Assembly (NCBI RefSeq): GCF_007829815.1
Contig: NZ_VIWT01000007.1
Span: 1-64,000 of the forward strand
Direction of reading: 5' to 3'
Length of the DNA stretch: 64,000 nt
From: Kitasatospora viridis
GTDB lineage: Bacteria > Actinomycetota > Actinomycetes > Streptomycetales > Streptomycetaceae
In this document: in pieces, positions 16,182 through 24,847 of the stretch
Numbering within the stretch: position 1 is the first letter of the stretch
Layout: the number at the start of each line of letters is the position of its first letter
The notes under the pieces: model-generated
The model's input: only the letters and a program-made list of their open reading frames with translations
What the model was told of the DNA's origin: nothing
The model's database searches: none
Translations under genes and position numbers: made by a program

Positions 16182-16685
16182 CTAGTTGACGAGTCGGGCC
16201 GTCACACGGCTGACCGAGCTCGGCACCCGGTCGATCCGAACGATGGCGTCCTTGCCCCCGGCCGGGCTCGATGCGAAGCGGAAGTCGGAAGCGAGCGCGC
16301 GAACCAGATCCAACCCGCGGCCGTGGATGCTCAGTTCGTCGACGGGACCGCGCTGGGAGAACCCCGGGATGGTGGGGTCGTTGTCGTGGATGATGACCAC
16401 AACGCCCCCGGGTGCCCACTGCACCAGCAGGCTGGCCTGCGGGTCGGGGCTCCCGTCCGGCGTGAGCGCGTGGCACAGCACGTTGGACAGCAGCTCGGTC
16501 ACGATGACTGCCACGTCGTCAGCGAGCTCCGCCAGGCTCCAGAGCCTCAAGCAGCCAACGACGACGGCTCGCGCGTGGCGCACCTTGCTCGCCGCCAAGG
16601 TCAGCTCCATCGTCAGCTGGCCCGAGCCGCAGCGGATCAAGGCGCGGGAGCGCCCCAAGGTCGTCGTCGTGTTCTCTGTGCCCAT
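16182..16685 (-). CDS. Anti-sigma-factor-type ATP-binding protein (RsbW-like HATPase)
   Basis: 167 residues with a single GHKL ATPase domain: N-box VTELLSNVLCHAL (about residues 60-72), G1 box VVIIHDNDP, and G2 GRGLDLVRAL. It lacks a phosphoacceptor His domain, so it is of the RsbW/SpoIIAB serine-kinase class that sequesters sigma factors or acts on partner proteins. It is divergent from an XRE regulator, a pairing typical of the WhiJ/AbaA-like loci of Streptomyces. The ribosome site is weak. Longer in-frame starts run into the divergent promoter and are rejected. Confidence 0.83.
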   Translation of the reverse strand: MGTENTTTTLGRSRALIRCGSGQLTMELTLAASKVRHARAVVVGCLRLWSLAELADDVAVIVTELLSNVLCHALTPDGSPDPQASLLVQWAPGGVVVIIHDNDPTIPGFSQRGPVDELSIHGRGLDLVRALASDFRFASSPAGGKDAIVRIDRVPSSVSRVTARLVN

Positions 16686-16842
16686 GTCGATTCCAGTCGT
16701 TCGCCGGAAACTGCCTCGCGGAGCTCGGTAGCGGTGTGTACTGGCCCCTGTACCGATTGAAACCATTGAAGGGGGCCCGCGAGGGCCACCGACAGAGGGT
16801 GATGCGGATGCCTCGGGAATCCGCATCAGGAGGTCAGAGCTC

Positions 16843-18237
16843 ATGCCGCAACCAGAGAGGGTGCTCGACCCCAGCGCCTCGCCAGCCGCGTGGTTCGGCG
16901 CCGAGCTGCGCCATCGACGTAAGGCGGCCGGATACAGAACTGCTGGCCCGTTTGCTGCAGCCGTGCAGGTCAGCGTCGATGTGCTGCTGAAGATCGAGAA
17001 GGGCGAATACCGTTGTCCGGAGGACCTGCCGCCGCGGCTCGACGCGGTCCTCGGGACCGGTGGGCTGTTCCAGCGGGCTTGGGCGATGGCCTTCGAAGCG
17101 GACAATTGGCTGGCTGATGCGGATAAATCACGTCGTGGACTCCCCAGTCGAACCGCACAGCTACTCGAAGGACGCATGCTGGGGGGAACTGCACCACTCC
17201 CAGCCGGAAGTGACCCCATGCAACGTCGTGCTCTCCTCGCCATCAGCGGGCTTGCTGCCCTCGCCCCCCTGAACCTCGTCGGACTCCTCACGCCCGCGAC
17301 AGCTCTGCCGCTGCCGCGACGGATCAGCCCTGGCGAGATCAGCCAGCTGACGGAGATGGCCGACAGCCTTCAACGGTGGGACAACTCCTACGGCAGCGGA
17401 GGAATGGTTGGCCAAGCGGCTTCCAACGCCATGCGGTGGGCCGTCGGCCTGCTCTCTGTCGACTGTCCGGACTCGCTGCGGCAGAACTTCCTGGCGGCCA
17501 TCGCCCGTCTCGGACTGGTCGCCGGCGCCTGCCAGTTCGACATCCTGGAGCATGAGCCTGCCGAGACCGCCTTCCGAATCGCGGTGGAGTGCGCCGAGGA
17601 GGGGCTCCACTGGCACCTGCGTGCCAAGGGCTACTCCATGCTTGCCCGCCAGGCGGTCTGGATCGGTCAAGCGGACAACGGCCTGACGTACGCGGAGAAG
17701 GGCTTGGTGCGCTCGGACCGCCTGTCCGCCACGGAGCAGGCGATGCTCCACGCCGCCAGGGCGCGCGCATGGGGGAAGCTCCGCAATGTCCGGGAGACGC
17801 TGGCCGCGGTCGGTGCTGCTGACGATTCCTTCGCACGCCGGGAGCCGGAGAACGATCCCACCTGGATGAGCTACTACGACGAGGCTCAGCACAACGGCGA
17901 TACCGCCCACGCCCTGTTCGACCTCGCGGTCGGAGTCGAAGGGCATGATTCCGCGCAAGCCATCAGGCGGTTCACCACGGCTGTACGTGGCCACGATGAC
18001 CAGTACTCGCGCTCGCGGGCGCTCTCCTCAACGAAGTTGGCGTCCCTCGTCATTGCTACCGGCGACCCGGCCGAAGGCATCGCCCTCGGGCACCGCGCTG
18101 TGGCTCTCTCGAAGAACCTGACCTCGCAGCGAGCAGCGGCAGACCTGAAGGAGCTCGGAACCTACGCGGACCGGGCCTCGACAGTTCCCGGGGCGCTTGA
18201 GCTGCGCCATCTGGTCAGAACTATCGTCCAGGCGTGA
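16843..18237 (+). CDS. XRE-family transcriptional regulator
   Basis: 464 residues, preceded by a strong AGGAGGT. The N-terminal helix-turn-helix (FGAELRHRRKAAGYRT, then VSVDVLLKIEKGEYRC, about residues 18-55) is of the lambda-repressor type common in Streptomyces regulators. The remaining ~380 residues are alpha-helical with TPR-like character (AEEGLHWHLRAKGYSML, LHAARARAWGKLRNVRETLA). It diverges from the anti-sigma ATPase gene and is translationally coupled to a phosphotransferase gene. The 157-bp space between the divergent genes probably holds its target; it has an ATTGAA direct repeat at about 16757 and 16765. Confidence 0.85.
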   Translation: MPQPERVLDPSASPAAWFGAELRHRRKAAGYRTAGPFAAAVQVSVDVLLKIEKGEYRCPEDLPPRLDAVLGTGGLFQRAWAMAFEADNWLADADKSRRGLPSRTAQLLEGRMLGGTAPLPAGSDPMQRRALLAISGLAALAPLNLVGLLTPATALPLPRRISPGEISQLTEMADSLQRWDNSYGSGGMVGQAASNAMRWAVGLLSVDCPDSLRQNFLAAIARLGLVAGACQFDILEHEPAETAFRIAVECAEEGLHWHLRAKGYSMLARQAVWIGQADNGLTYAEKGLVRSDRLSATEQAMLHAARARAWGKLRNVRETLAAVGAADDSFARREPENDPTWMSYYDEAQHNGDTAHALFDLAVGVEGHDSAQAIRRFTTAVRGHDDQYSRSRALSSTKLASLVIATGDPAEGIALGHRAVALSKNLTSQRAAADLKELGTYADRASTVPGALELRHLVRTIVQA

Positions 18238-19124
18238 CTGGATCAGGAACGGTGTCATCGTCCGAGGTTTTGCGGGAGGCGTGCTCAGCCGCCGGCTTCG
18301 ATGCACGCGGTGCCGAGCCGCGTCGGCTCGCCGAGAACGAGACGTGGTCGCTGGCCTCGGGGATCATCGTCCGCATCTCGATGGCTGGGCAGGGAACCGT
18401 AGCGGCCCGAGAGGTACAGGTCGCGCGCTGGCTCGCGGAGCAGGGAGTCCGCGCCGTGGCGCCGCTCGCGATGGACCAGCCGGTTGTGGTTGCCAGTCGG
18501 CCGGTCACCTTCTGGGTCGAGGTCCCCAACCATCAGCACGGCACGGTCTCCGAGGTTGCGGCGGTCCTGCGGACCCTTCACTCCCTCCCACGCCCTGACC
18601 ACTTGGATGTCGGCAGGCTGGATCCCTTCGTCCGGCTCAGGGACCGGATCACCGCTGCTGTCACGCTCTCCTCCAGCGACCGCCGATGGCTGGTCGACGT
18701 CCATGACGACCTGGTCCAGCAGTGGAACGGCGGGTTCGGCAGCGGGCGACCGGAGTGTTTCATCCACGGCGACGCGTGGCCCGGAAACATCGTCAGCACC
18801 TCCGAAGGGCCGCTGGTCATGGACCTGGAACGCGCTTCCGTGGGCCCGCCGGAATGGGACCTCGTGTCCACCGCCGTCCGCTGCCGGACGACTGGCGCCA
18901 TATCACCAGATGACTACGAGTCCTTCTGCGAGACCTACGGGTATGACGTCACCCTCTGGGACGGCTACTCGGTACTCGCCGCCATACGCGAACTCCGGAT
19001 CACCTCCTATGCTGCGCAGCACGCATCCACGTACCCAAGTTGGCGGAGGGAGGCCCAGGTCCGCGTCGACTGCCTGCGGGGGCGCCGTGGGCCGCGCCCG
19101 TGGAACTGGAAGGGAATTCTGTAG
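18234..19124 (+). CDS. Aminoglycoside-phosphotransferase-family protein
   Basis: 296 residues; GTG start overlaps the regulator stop codon (GTGA). Catalytic block FIHGDAWPGNIVS has the standard HGD...N residues, and LVMDLERASVGPPEWDL supplies the metal-binding Asp, so unlike the paralogue at about 9 kb it should be an active kinase. Coupling to the XRE regulator suggests it was acquired or regulated with it. Substrate unknown; resistance cannot be inferred from the sequence alone. Confidence 0.82.
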   Translation: MTGSGTVSSSEVLREACSAAGFDARGAEPRRLAENETWSLASGIIVRISMAGQGTVAAREVQVARWLAEQGVRAVAPLAMDQPVVVASRPVTFWVEVPNHQHGTVSEVAAVLRTLHSLPRPDHLDVGRLDPFVRLRDRITAAVTLSSSDRRWLVDVHDDLVQQWNGGFGSGRPECFIHGDAWPGNIVSTSEGPLVMDLERASVGPPEWDLVSTAVRCRTTGAISPDDYESFCETYGYDVTLWDGYSVLAAIRELRITSYAAQHASTYPSWRREAQVRVDCLRGRRGPRPWNWKGIL

Positions 19125-19358
19125 CAGGCGCGCTCAAGAAGGCGTTGACGGTGATGGCGCCGCAATGAAGCGCCGCGACCTCGTCAGCGCCCCGGACTTC
19201 GCGCATCCTGACCAGCCGTTCCGGCAGCGACGAGCCCGCCACCCGGCGTGGCGGCAGGGCCTTGACGAGATGCGCCATGGCAGACTGACGGCACATCGAA
19301 GTTCGGTCACTGGCAGTCGACTTGGCAAGGTCATCCGCACCCTGCCTTGGAGGTCGTG

Positions 19359-20414
19359 ATGCGTGCAGGCGTCGTGGTCGGTGCGCACCCCGGAGTGGCG
19401 GATCTTGCGGTGCGGGCCGAGGAGTTGGGTCTGCACAGCTTCTGGATCAACGACACCCCGATGGTCCACGGCGATCCCTTCGTCGCCTTGAGCCTGTGCG
19501 CGAAGGCCACCAGCCGCATCAAGCTCGGCATCGCCGTGACCTCGCCGGCGTTGCGCTCGGCTCCGGCTGCCGCGAGCGGGCTCGCCAGTCTCAACGCGCT
19601 GGCGCCGGGCCGGATCGTCTGCGGTGTCGGCACCGGGAACACCGCCCGGCGCACGCTGGGGATGCGGCCGACCACGGCAGCCAGGCTGGAGAGCTTCACC
19701 GCCGCGCTGCAGGAGCTGTGCGCCGGGCGCTCGACCGAGTACCGGGAAGGCGACCGGGTCCGCGACGTCCGGTTCCTGCACGCCGGGGCGCAGGTGAACA
19801 CCACCGACCCGATCGAGTTCGTCGTGGCCGCGCTGGCCGGGCCGAAGGCCGCCGCTGTCGCCGGGCGCCGCGGCACCGGCCTGATCTCCTTCGGGCTGCT
19901 GGACCCCACCGCCTGGCACGCGCTGCACGAGGCCCGCCGCCACGCCTCGCAGGACGCGACCCGCACCCCCGACTCCTACCTGGTCACCGCGCTCCACCTC
20001 CTCGACGAGGGCGAGGACCCCCACGGCGACGCGGCCCGGGACGCGACCGGCCACCTGGTCCTGTCGCTGCTGGCCTTCGCCGCCGACACGGCCGCCGAAA
20101 CACCCGCCTTCGCCGACCAACTCGGCCCTGCGGAACGCGAGGCGGTCCGGCGGCTCCTCGACCGGCGCGGCACCACCCCCACCGCGCCGGACCGGCACAC
20201 CAAGCTCTACCCCGACTACCTCGGACGCATCGCAGCGGACGACCGGGACCTGGTGCTGCCCTCGCTGATGAACGCCCTGGCGCTGGTCGGCACCCGCGAC
20301 GAACTCCTCGCCCGCATTGCCATCCTGGAACAGGCGGGCATCGACGAACTCCTCATCCAGCCGGTGGTCGACCCGCCCACCGAGATGGCCCGGCTCGCGG
20401 AACTCCTCCGCTGA
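19359..20414 (+). CDS. LLM-class flavin (probably F420)-dependent oxidoreductase
   Basis: 351 residues, luciferase-like TIM barrel. Typical blocks are LAVRAEELGLHSFWIND at the N-terminus, KLGIAVTSPALR at strand 3, NALAPGRIVCGVGTGN, and the C-terminal VGTRDELLARIAILEQAGID. The sequence pattern fits the F420-dependent group of actinobacteria. GGAGGT lies four bases before the ATG. No strongly linked partner genes; substrate unknown. The 234 bp upstream hold no gene. Confidence 0.85.
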   Translation: MRAGVVVGAHPGVADLAVRAEELGLHSFWINDTPMVHGDPFVALSLCAKATSRIKLGIAVTSPALRSAPAAASGLASLNALAPGRIVCGVGTGNTARRTLGMRPTTAARLESFTAALQELCAGRSTEYREGDRVRDVRFLHAGAQVNTTDPIEFVVAALAGPKAAAVAGRRGTGLISFGLLDPTAWHALHEARRHASQDATRTPDSYLVTALHLLDEGEDPHGDAARDATGHLVLSLLAFAADTAAETPAFADQLGPAEREAVRRLLDRRGTTPTAPDRHTKLYPDYLGRIAADDRDLVLPSLMNALALVGTRDELLARIAILEQAGIDELLIQPVVDPPTEMARLAELLR

Positions 20415-20475
20415 GCGGTACGAATGTCCTCGGCAACTGCACCATGAAGACGTACGAAGACGTAGGGCAATCGGC

Positions 20476-21024
20476 ATGAGTGAGACCATCGAGCAGCTGA
20501 GTCGCGTGCTCCCGTCGAGCACGCCTGGCGGGTCGAAGGACTGGGCGTCGGCCGCCCGCAAGATGGGCATCGAACTTCCGCGTGACTACCGGGAGTTCGT
20601 CGACACATTGGGCGGCGGGTACATCGACGGCTACCTGTACGTGATGGAGCCGGACTGCCCGTTCGAGGCCTCCGACCTGGTCGGCTTCGCCGAGGAGCGC
20701 GCCGAGGCCCTGGAGTACCTCTGGAGCAGTTCGGAGGACAAGCCGGGTGAGCTCGCCGACGCCGGTGACCGCCTGATCGCCTTCGCCATGAGCGACAACG
20801 GGGAAACCGCCTACTGGTTGGCGAAGGCCGGGCAAGCACCGGACGAGTGGACGATCATGGTCAACGAAGCCCGCGGCGAGTGGTGGGAGCACTACGACTT
20901 GAGCTTCGGTCAGTTCCTGCTCTCGACCCTGACCGGAGAGCTCCGCTGCGAGATCTTCTCCGACAGCTTCCCCGCATCCCCGCACACCTTCCGTTCCTTC
21001 GCCGACCCGTCCTGGGACGAGTGA
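20476..21024 (+). CDS. SMI1/KNR4 (SUKH) family protein
   Basis: 182 residues. The N-terminal KDWASAARKMGIELPRDYRE followed by FVDTLGGGYIDGYLYV is the typical start of a SUKH domain, and acidic and aromatic residues dominate the C-terminal half. SUKH proteins often serve as immunity proteins to contact-dependent or polymorphic toxins, but many in Streptomyces are orphans. No toxin gene is adjacent. It is 62 bp downstream of the LLM oxidoreductase, and could be co-transcribed. Confidence 0.8.
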   Translation: MSETIEQLSRVLPSSTPGGSKDWASAARKMGIELPRDYREFVDTLGGGYIDGYLYVMEPDCPFEASDLVGFAEERAEALEYLWSSSEDKPGELADAGDRLIAFAMSDNGETAYWLAKAGQAPDEWTIMVNEARGEWWEHYDLSFGQFLLSTLTGELRCEIFSDSFPASPHTFRSFADPSWDE

Positions 21025-21058
21025 GCCGGGTCGGACCGGTGTGTCCGGCGCTCACCGG

Positions 21059-21505
21059 CTACTGCGCCGGCTGCGGTCGGCCCACCCAGACCTCGGTGAT
21101 CCCGCTGACGTAGCGGGCCCCGCAGTGGTCGGCGGGGACCACCAGTTGGGGCCCGGCCTCGTCCAGGGGAGTGCCGTCCATGCTGGTGGCGAGCAGGACC
21201 TGTTGGCCGCCGAAGTCCGGGTCGATCTCCGCCCAGGAGAGCACCGCCTGGTGGCCGTCGGCGCCCTTGACCGTCAGCACGAAGCCGGGGCGCTCCTTGC
21301 GGCCGGTCAGGTCGACCTGCGGGCGGGCCGCGCACAGGACGTCCCACAGCTTGGGCCCCTCGAAGCCGTGCCGCTGCTCGCCGTCGGAGCGGCAGTCGAA
21401 GCTCACCTGGACCTGATGCACCGGCAGATCGCGCAGTTGGGCGACGGTGAGCTCGACGGGGGCGTCGAGGTGGCCGTGGAAGCGGAAGGCGGCAGATCTG
21501 TGCAT
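21059..21505 (-). CDS. Stand-alone molybdopterin oxidoreductase-like domain
   Basis: 148 residues, shorter than sulphite-oxidase-family enzymes (usually over 200). It keeps the VSFDCRSDGEQRHGFEGPKL block containing the Cys that would ligate Mo, a central ADGHQAVLSWAEIDPDFGGQ, and a C-terminal YVSGITEVWVG. No signal peptide, haem or second domain. It is either a minimal cofactor-binding protein or a non-catalytic relative. GGAG precedes the ATG. Confidence 0.75.
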   Translation of the reverse strand: MHRSAAFRFHGHLDAPVELTVAQLRDLPVHQVQVSFDCRSDGEQRHGFEGPKLWDVLCAARPQVDLTGRKERPGFVLTVKGADGHQAVLSWAEIDPDFGGQQVLLATSMDGTPLDEAGPQLVVPADHCGARYVSGITEVWVGRPQPAQ

Positions 21506-21886
21506 CGGGACTCCGTTCCGGACCGCGCCCGTGCGGTCCGTCCCGAGTGCTACCCGCCGAACCTCGCAGATACCCGCCTGCGTGGCAGTTTCACCAGCAG
21601 CTGCGATGTATCAGCCCATGCAGACCTGGGAAATGCGAGCCCACGAGGTGACCGGCCGTCAGCTGTGCTGCGGGATCCCGCCCGGCGGGCCCGCCCCTGC
21701 CGGGGAGACTCGGACGGTCCTCGTCCCCGCCTCGCCGACGGTCCTGTCCGGCCGCTGCTCGACGCCGCCGGCGAAACGTCAAGTACGCACGCTGGCCGGC
21801 GTCGGCCGCCGGGTAGCGGGCACGCGCGCCCCGCCCCTACCGACCGAGACGGGGAGCGGTCCTCGGTCGGCGGCGCGCGGACCGGT
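21506..21886. other. Intergenic region between the molybdopterin-domain and SpoIIE-phosphatase genes
   Basis: No convincing gene. It holds a perfect 8-bp hairpin, CGGACCGC/GCGGTCCG, at 21519-21540, 14 bp upstream of the molybdopterin-domain gene start, and otherwise GC-rich sequence. Both flanking genes are on the minus strand. Confidence 0.5.
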
Positions 21887-22990
21887 TCAGGCCCGGTCGG
21901 TGGTGACTTCGACGCTCCGGGTGAGGGCGAGGACGGCCGTGTCGTCGTCGCGGGGGCCGCCGGTGAAGCGGTGGACATCGGCGGTGAGGGTGTCGATGAG
22001 GTCCTGGGGCCGGGCGAACGGGCCCCGGCCTCGCAGCCGGGTGAGGGGATCGTAGAAGCTGCCCGCCGGGTCGCGGGCCTCGGTGATGCCGTCGGTGACC
22101 AGCAGGAGGCTGTCGCCGGCGGCGAAGGGCCAGCTGTCCGGGGCGGCACGGGGCAAGCCGGGAAGGCCCACGCCCAGGGGTAGGCCGGGGTCCGTGGCCG
22201 CCAGCGCCTCGACGCGGGTGCCGGTGCACAGGTAGGCGGGCGGGTGGCCGCAACTGAGCAGGTGGATCCGGTCGGCGGTGGGGGTGAACTCGCCGAGCAG
22301 AGCCGTGACGAAGCCCTCCAACCGGTATTCCGCCCCCGCCTCCGTGGCCAGGGCGCGCGCCAGGGAGTGGTCGAGGCGGTCGGCGAGTTCGGTGAGGTTG
22401 TCGGCCTGCTCGGCCGCTTCGCGGAAGGCGCCGAGCAGCACGGCGACGGCGGAGACCGCGCCGAGCCCCTTGCCGCGGACATCGGCGATGAGGACGCGGG
22501 GGCCGTTCGGCCCCTGCTCGACCGCGTAGGCATCGCCGCCGATCAGCGCCTCGTGCTGGGCGGCCTGGTAGCGGGCGGCCACGGCCAGCGGGCCGATGCG
22601 CGCGGGAGGTGCGGGCAGGACGGCGTGTTGGGCGGCCTCCGCAACGGAGCGGACGACGGCCAGGCGGCGGCCGTGGCGTGCGACGACGCGGTTGACGGCC
22701 ACTCCGATGGCGACGGCGAAGAGGGTGTTGGCGACTTCCAGGCCGCCGGCGCCGCTCGCCGCGAACCCCGAATCGACGGTGACGATGACGATGCCCACGA
22801 GGATGGCGGCACCGATGGCCAGAGTGGCGGGCAGGGAGAACAGGGCACCGCTGATGACCACTGCCGCGGCGAGCATCGGGTCGCCCCAGTAGTTGGCCGG
22901 GTCGAGGGCGTCCCAGACGAGTCCCGCGACGACCAGGACGCTTGGCGCGACCCGCACGTACCAGGGCCAGTACGGGGTTCTGGTGACCAT
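21887..22990 (-). CDS. Membrane-bound SpoIIE-type PP2C phosphatase
   Basis: 367 residues. The N-terminal ~110 residues contain four hydrophobic segments (VLVVAGLVWDAL, AAAVVISGALFSLPATLAIG, AAILVGIVIVTV, TLFAVAIGVAVNRV). The C-terminal PP2C domain has GGDAYAVEQGP, VLIADVRGKGLGA and LLLVTDGITEARD with the metal-binding Asp residues. Such proteins usually dephosphorylate anti-anti-sigma factors of the STAS class. No STAS gene is in the window. The ribosome site is weak, and an alternative start 26 codons upstream cannot be excluded. Confidence 0.88.
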   Translation of the reverse strand: MVTRTPYWPWYVRVAPSVLVVAGLVWDALDPANYWGDPMLAAAVVISGALFSLPATLAIGAAILVGIVIVTVDSGFAASGAGGLEVANTLFAVAIGVAVNRVVARHGRRLAVVRSVAEAAQHAVLPAPPARIGPLAVAARYQAAQHEALIGGDAYAVEQGPNGPRVLIADVRGKGLGAVSAVAVLLGAFREAAEQADNLTELADRLDHSLARALATEAGAEYRLEGFVTALLGEFTPTADRIHLLSCGHPPAYLCTGTRVEALAATDPGLPLGVGLPGLPRAAPDSWPFAAGDSLLLVTDGITEARDPAGSFYDPLTRLRGRGPFARPQDLIDTLTADVHRFTGGPRDDDTAVLALTRSVEVTTDRA

Positions 22991-23249
22991 GGCTGCCCCA
23001 GGTGCCGGGCGGTATGCGGACAGTTGCCACTGTAGGTGTGCCAAGGCATGCCCGGTCATTGATCTTGCGGCGTGTTCCGGATCCCGGGGAGGTAGCCGCA
23101 CCTCGGCGGTGGACCGGACGGGTCCGTGGCGTCCCCGCGCCGGTACGGCGGCGCTGACTCCGCGTCGGCCGACAGGTGTCGCCCGGTGCGCCGGAGGGCA
23201 GGATCGGGCGTGCCGCGCGGAACCGGCGCGGGCGCCGAGGGGGATGGTC

Positions 23250-24074
23250 ATGGCGGCAACGGGGGCGACGTGGGCGCGTGCGGTCCGGGTTCTGCTGGTC
23301 GGACTCGTCCTGGCAGCGGTCTGCGCAGGCTGCGGCTGGGTCATCTACACAGACAACTTCAAGGGGGTCAAGGAATGGGACGTCGACGCACAGGGGCCCG
23401 TCATCGTCTCCGTCGACGGGCGGTACCTCACCCTCACGGGCGTGCCTGATCCGGCCTGGGATCCGGGCGAGTGCGCCGGCAACCTCACCGTCACGGTGGT
23501 GGCCGTGGAACACGCCACCACCGTGGCCATCCACTTCCACCTGCGCACCGCTCCGGCGGACATGGGACTGCCGCGGGGCAGTTGTGCGGCGTTCGCCGGG
23601 GTCAGGGGGGACATCGCCCACCCGCTCGGCTCGCGGACACTGACGGACAGTCACGGGCAGCCGCTCAAGACCGTGTTGGTGGCGAGCCTGCCGAGACCCC
23701 ACGACCCGGGCCTGACCGAGGGCTACACCGGAGTGTGCACCCCCGCGGAGCAGCCGATCGTGCAAGGCACCTGCCTCGGCTCGCTGACTGTCGTCCGCAA
23801 CTACCTCGACGCCTCGCAGCAGGAATGGACGCTGTACCAGTCCCTCGACCCGACGGCACCTGACCCCTCCACCGTGGCGGACCCGACGGCGCAGCACACG
23901 GTGCTGAACGGAGTCCCTGCCGTCTGCGGTCAGACGGCAGAGGGCGGTGCGGTCGTCGGCTGGACCGAGGCCGGGACGGCGCAGCAACTGGTGTTCGCCC
24001 CGCAAAGCCGCGCCACCACCACGCCCGACCAGGCCTGTACCCGTGCCATCGCCGAGGCGCGGACCGTGCGGTGA
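23250..24074 (+). CDS. Predicted lipoprotein of unknown function
   Basis: 274 residues. Basic N-terminus, hydrophobic core LLVGLVLAAVCAGC with a lipobox Cys (VCAGC), then a beta-rich extracytoplasmic domain with three Cys pairs. GAGGGGG is well placed for the second of two nearby ATGs, which I use. The downstream gene starts inside its last codon, so the two form a coupled pair. I recognise no family. Confidence 0.75.
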   Translation: MAATGATWARAVRVLLVGLVLAAVCAGCGWVIYTDNFKGVKEWDVDAQGPVIVSVDGRYLTLTGVPDPAWDPGECAGNLTVTVVAVEHATTVAIHFHLRTAPADMGLPRGSCAAFAGVRGDIAHPLGSRTLTDSHGQPLKTVLVASLPRPHDPGLTEGYTGVCTPAEQPIVQGTCLGSLTVVRNYLDASQQEWTLYQSLDPTAPDPSTVADPTAQHTVLNGVPAVCGQTAEGGAVVGWTEAGTAQQLVFAPQSRATTTPDQACTRAIAEARTVR

Positions 24075-24829
24075 ACCGCCGGTGGGCGGTGACGGTGGCG
24101 GTGGGCACGGCAGCGGCGTGCGCGCTCGCCGGCCTGGTCGGCTACCGGGCGGCCCTGGGCGCCGCGCTGCCCGGGCTGGCCCGTACCCCGGTCGACACCG
24201 TGCTGCTGTCCGCGGACGGCCGGGGGCTCAGTGTCGCGCGGAGCGGGGAGTGCCTGGGCACGGGAGCGCTGCGGGCCCGGGAGACACCGTCCGCCGTCGT
24301 GCTCGACTTCCGGACCGATCCGCCGAGCCGCGACTGCTTCGGCGGGGCCCAGCAGACGGTCTGGTCGGTCCGGCTCGGGCGACCGCTGGGCGACCGCGCG
24401 CTGCGCGACGCGAACAGCGCCAACAGCGGGGCCGGCGACGCGGTGCCGTACTTCCGCGCCGCCGACCTCCCGGTCGCCGGCTCGCTCCCGCCCGGCTTCC
24501 ACCACGCGTACGACGCCCCCGGCTACCTCGGGGCCACCGCAGCAGGGCAGTGGAGCCCGGCCGCCTCGGAGCTCTTCCTCGCCGGGACGGCGCGCCTGTG
24601 GCTGGTGGTGGAGTACGGCCGCCACTGGCCCGGCGACTGGCCCGCCAACGCCACCACCCTCCTCCCGGTCCAGGGCCGGCTGGCCAGGGTCGGCCCGGAC
24701 GGCATCGCCTGGCAGCAGCCGGACCCCGCATCCGGCCCCGTGCGCAGCTACGCGCTGCTGGCCGACCCACCCCTCCCGGCCGGGCAACTGGCCGCCATGG
24801 CCGACCAGTTGCGTCCGCTTCCGGGCTGA
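24071..24829 (+). CDS. Predicted membrane-anchored extracytoplasmic protein
   Basis: 252 residues; GTG start overlaps the upstream lipoprotein stop (GTGA). An N-terminal signal anchor (WAVTVAVGTAAACALAGLVG) precedes a domain with a Cys pair (SGECLG...SRDCFG), an FDFRTDPP-like block and several aromatic strands. No recognised family. It probably acts with the preceding lipoprotein at the cell surface; nothing else can be said. Confidence 0.72.
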   Translation: MNRRWAVTVAVGTAAACALAGLVGYRAALGAALPGLARTPVDTVLLSADGRGLSVARSGECLGTGALRARETPSAVVLDFRTDPPSRDCFGGAQQTVWSVRLGRPLGDRALRDANSANSGAGDAVPYFRAADLPVAGSLPPGFHHAYDAPGYLGATAAGQWSPAASELFLAGTARLWLVVEYGRHWPGDWPANATTLLPVQGRLARVGPDGIAWQQPDPASGPVRSYALLADPPLPAGQLAAMADQLRPLPG

Positions 24830-24847
24830 ATGGGCGGTCGGTGTGCC

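Noticed and set aside
18234..19124. Antibiotic-resistance phosphotransferase
   Set aside because: Only the general APH fold is seen; these are common in Streptomyces with non-antibiotic substrates.
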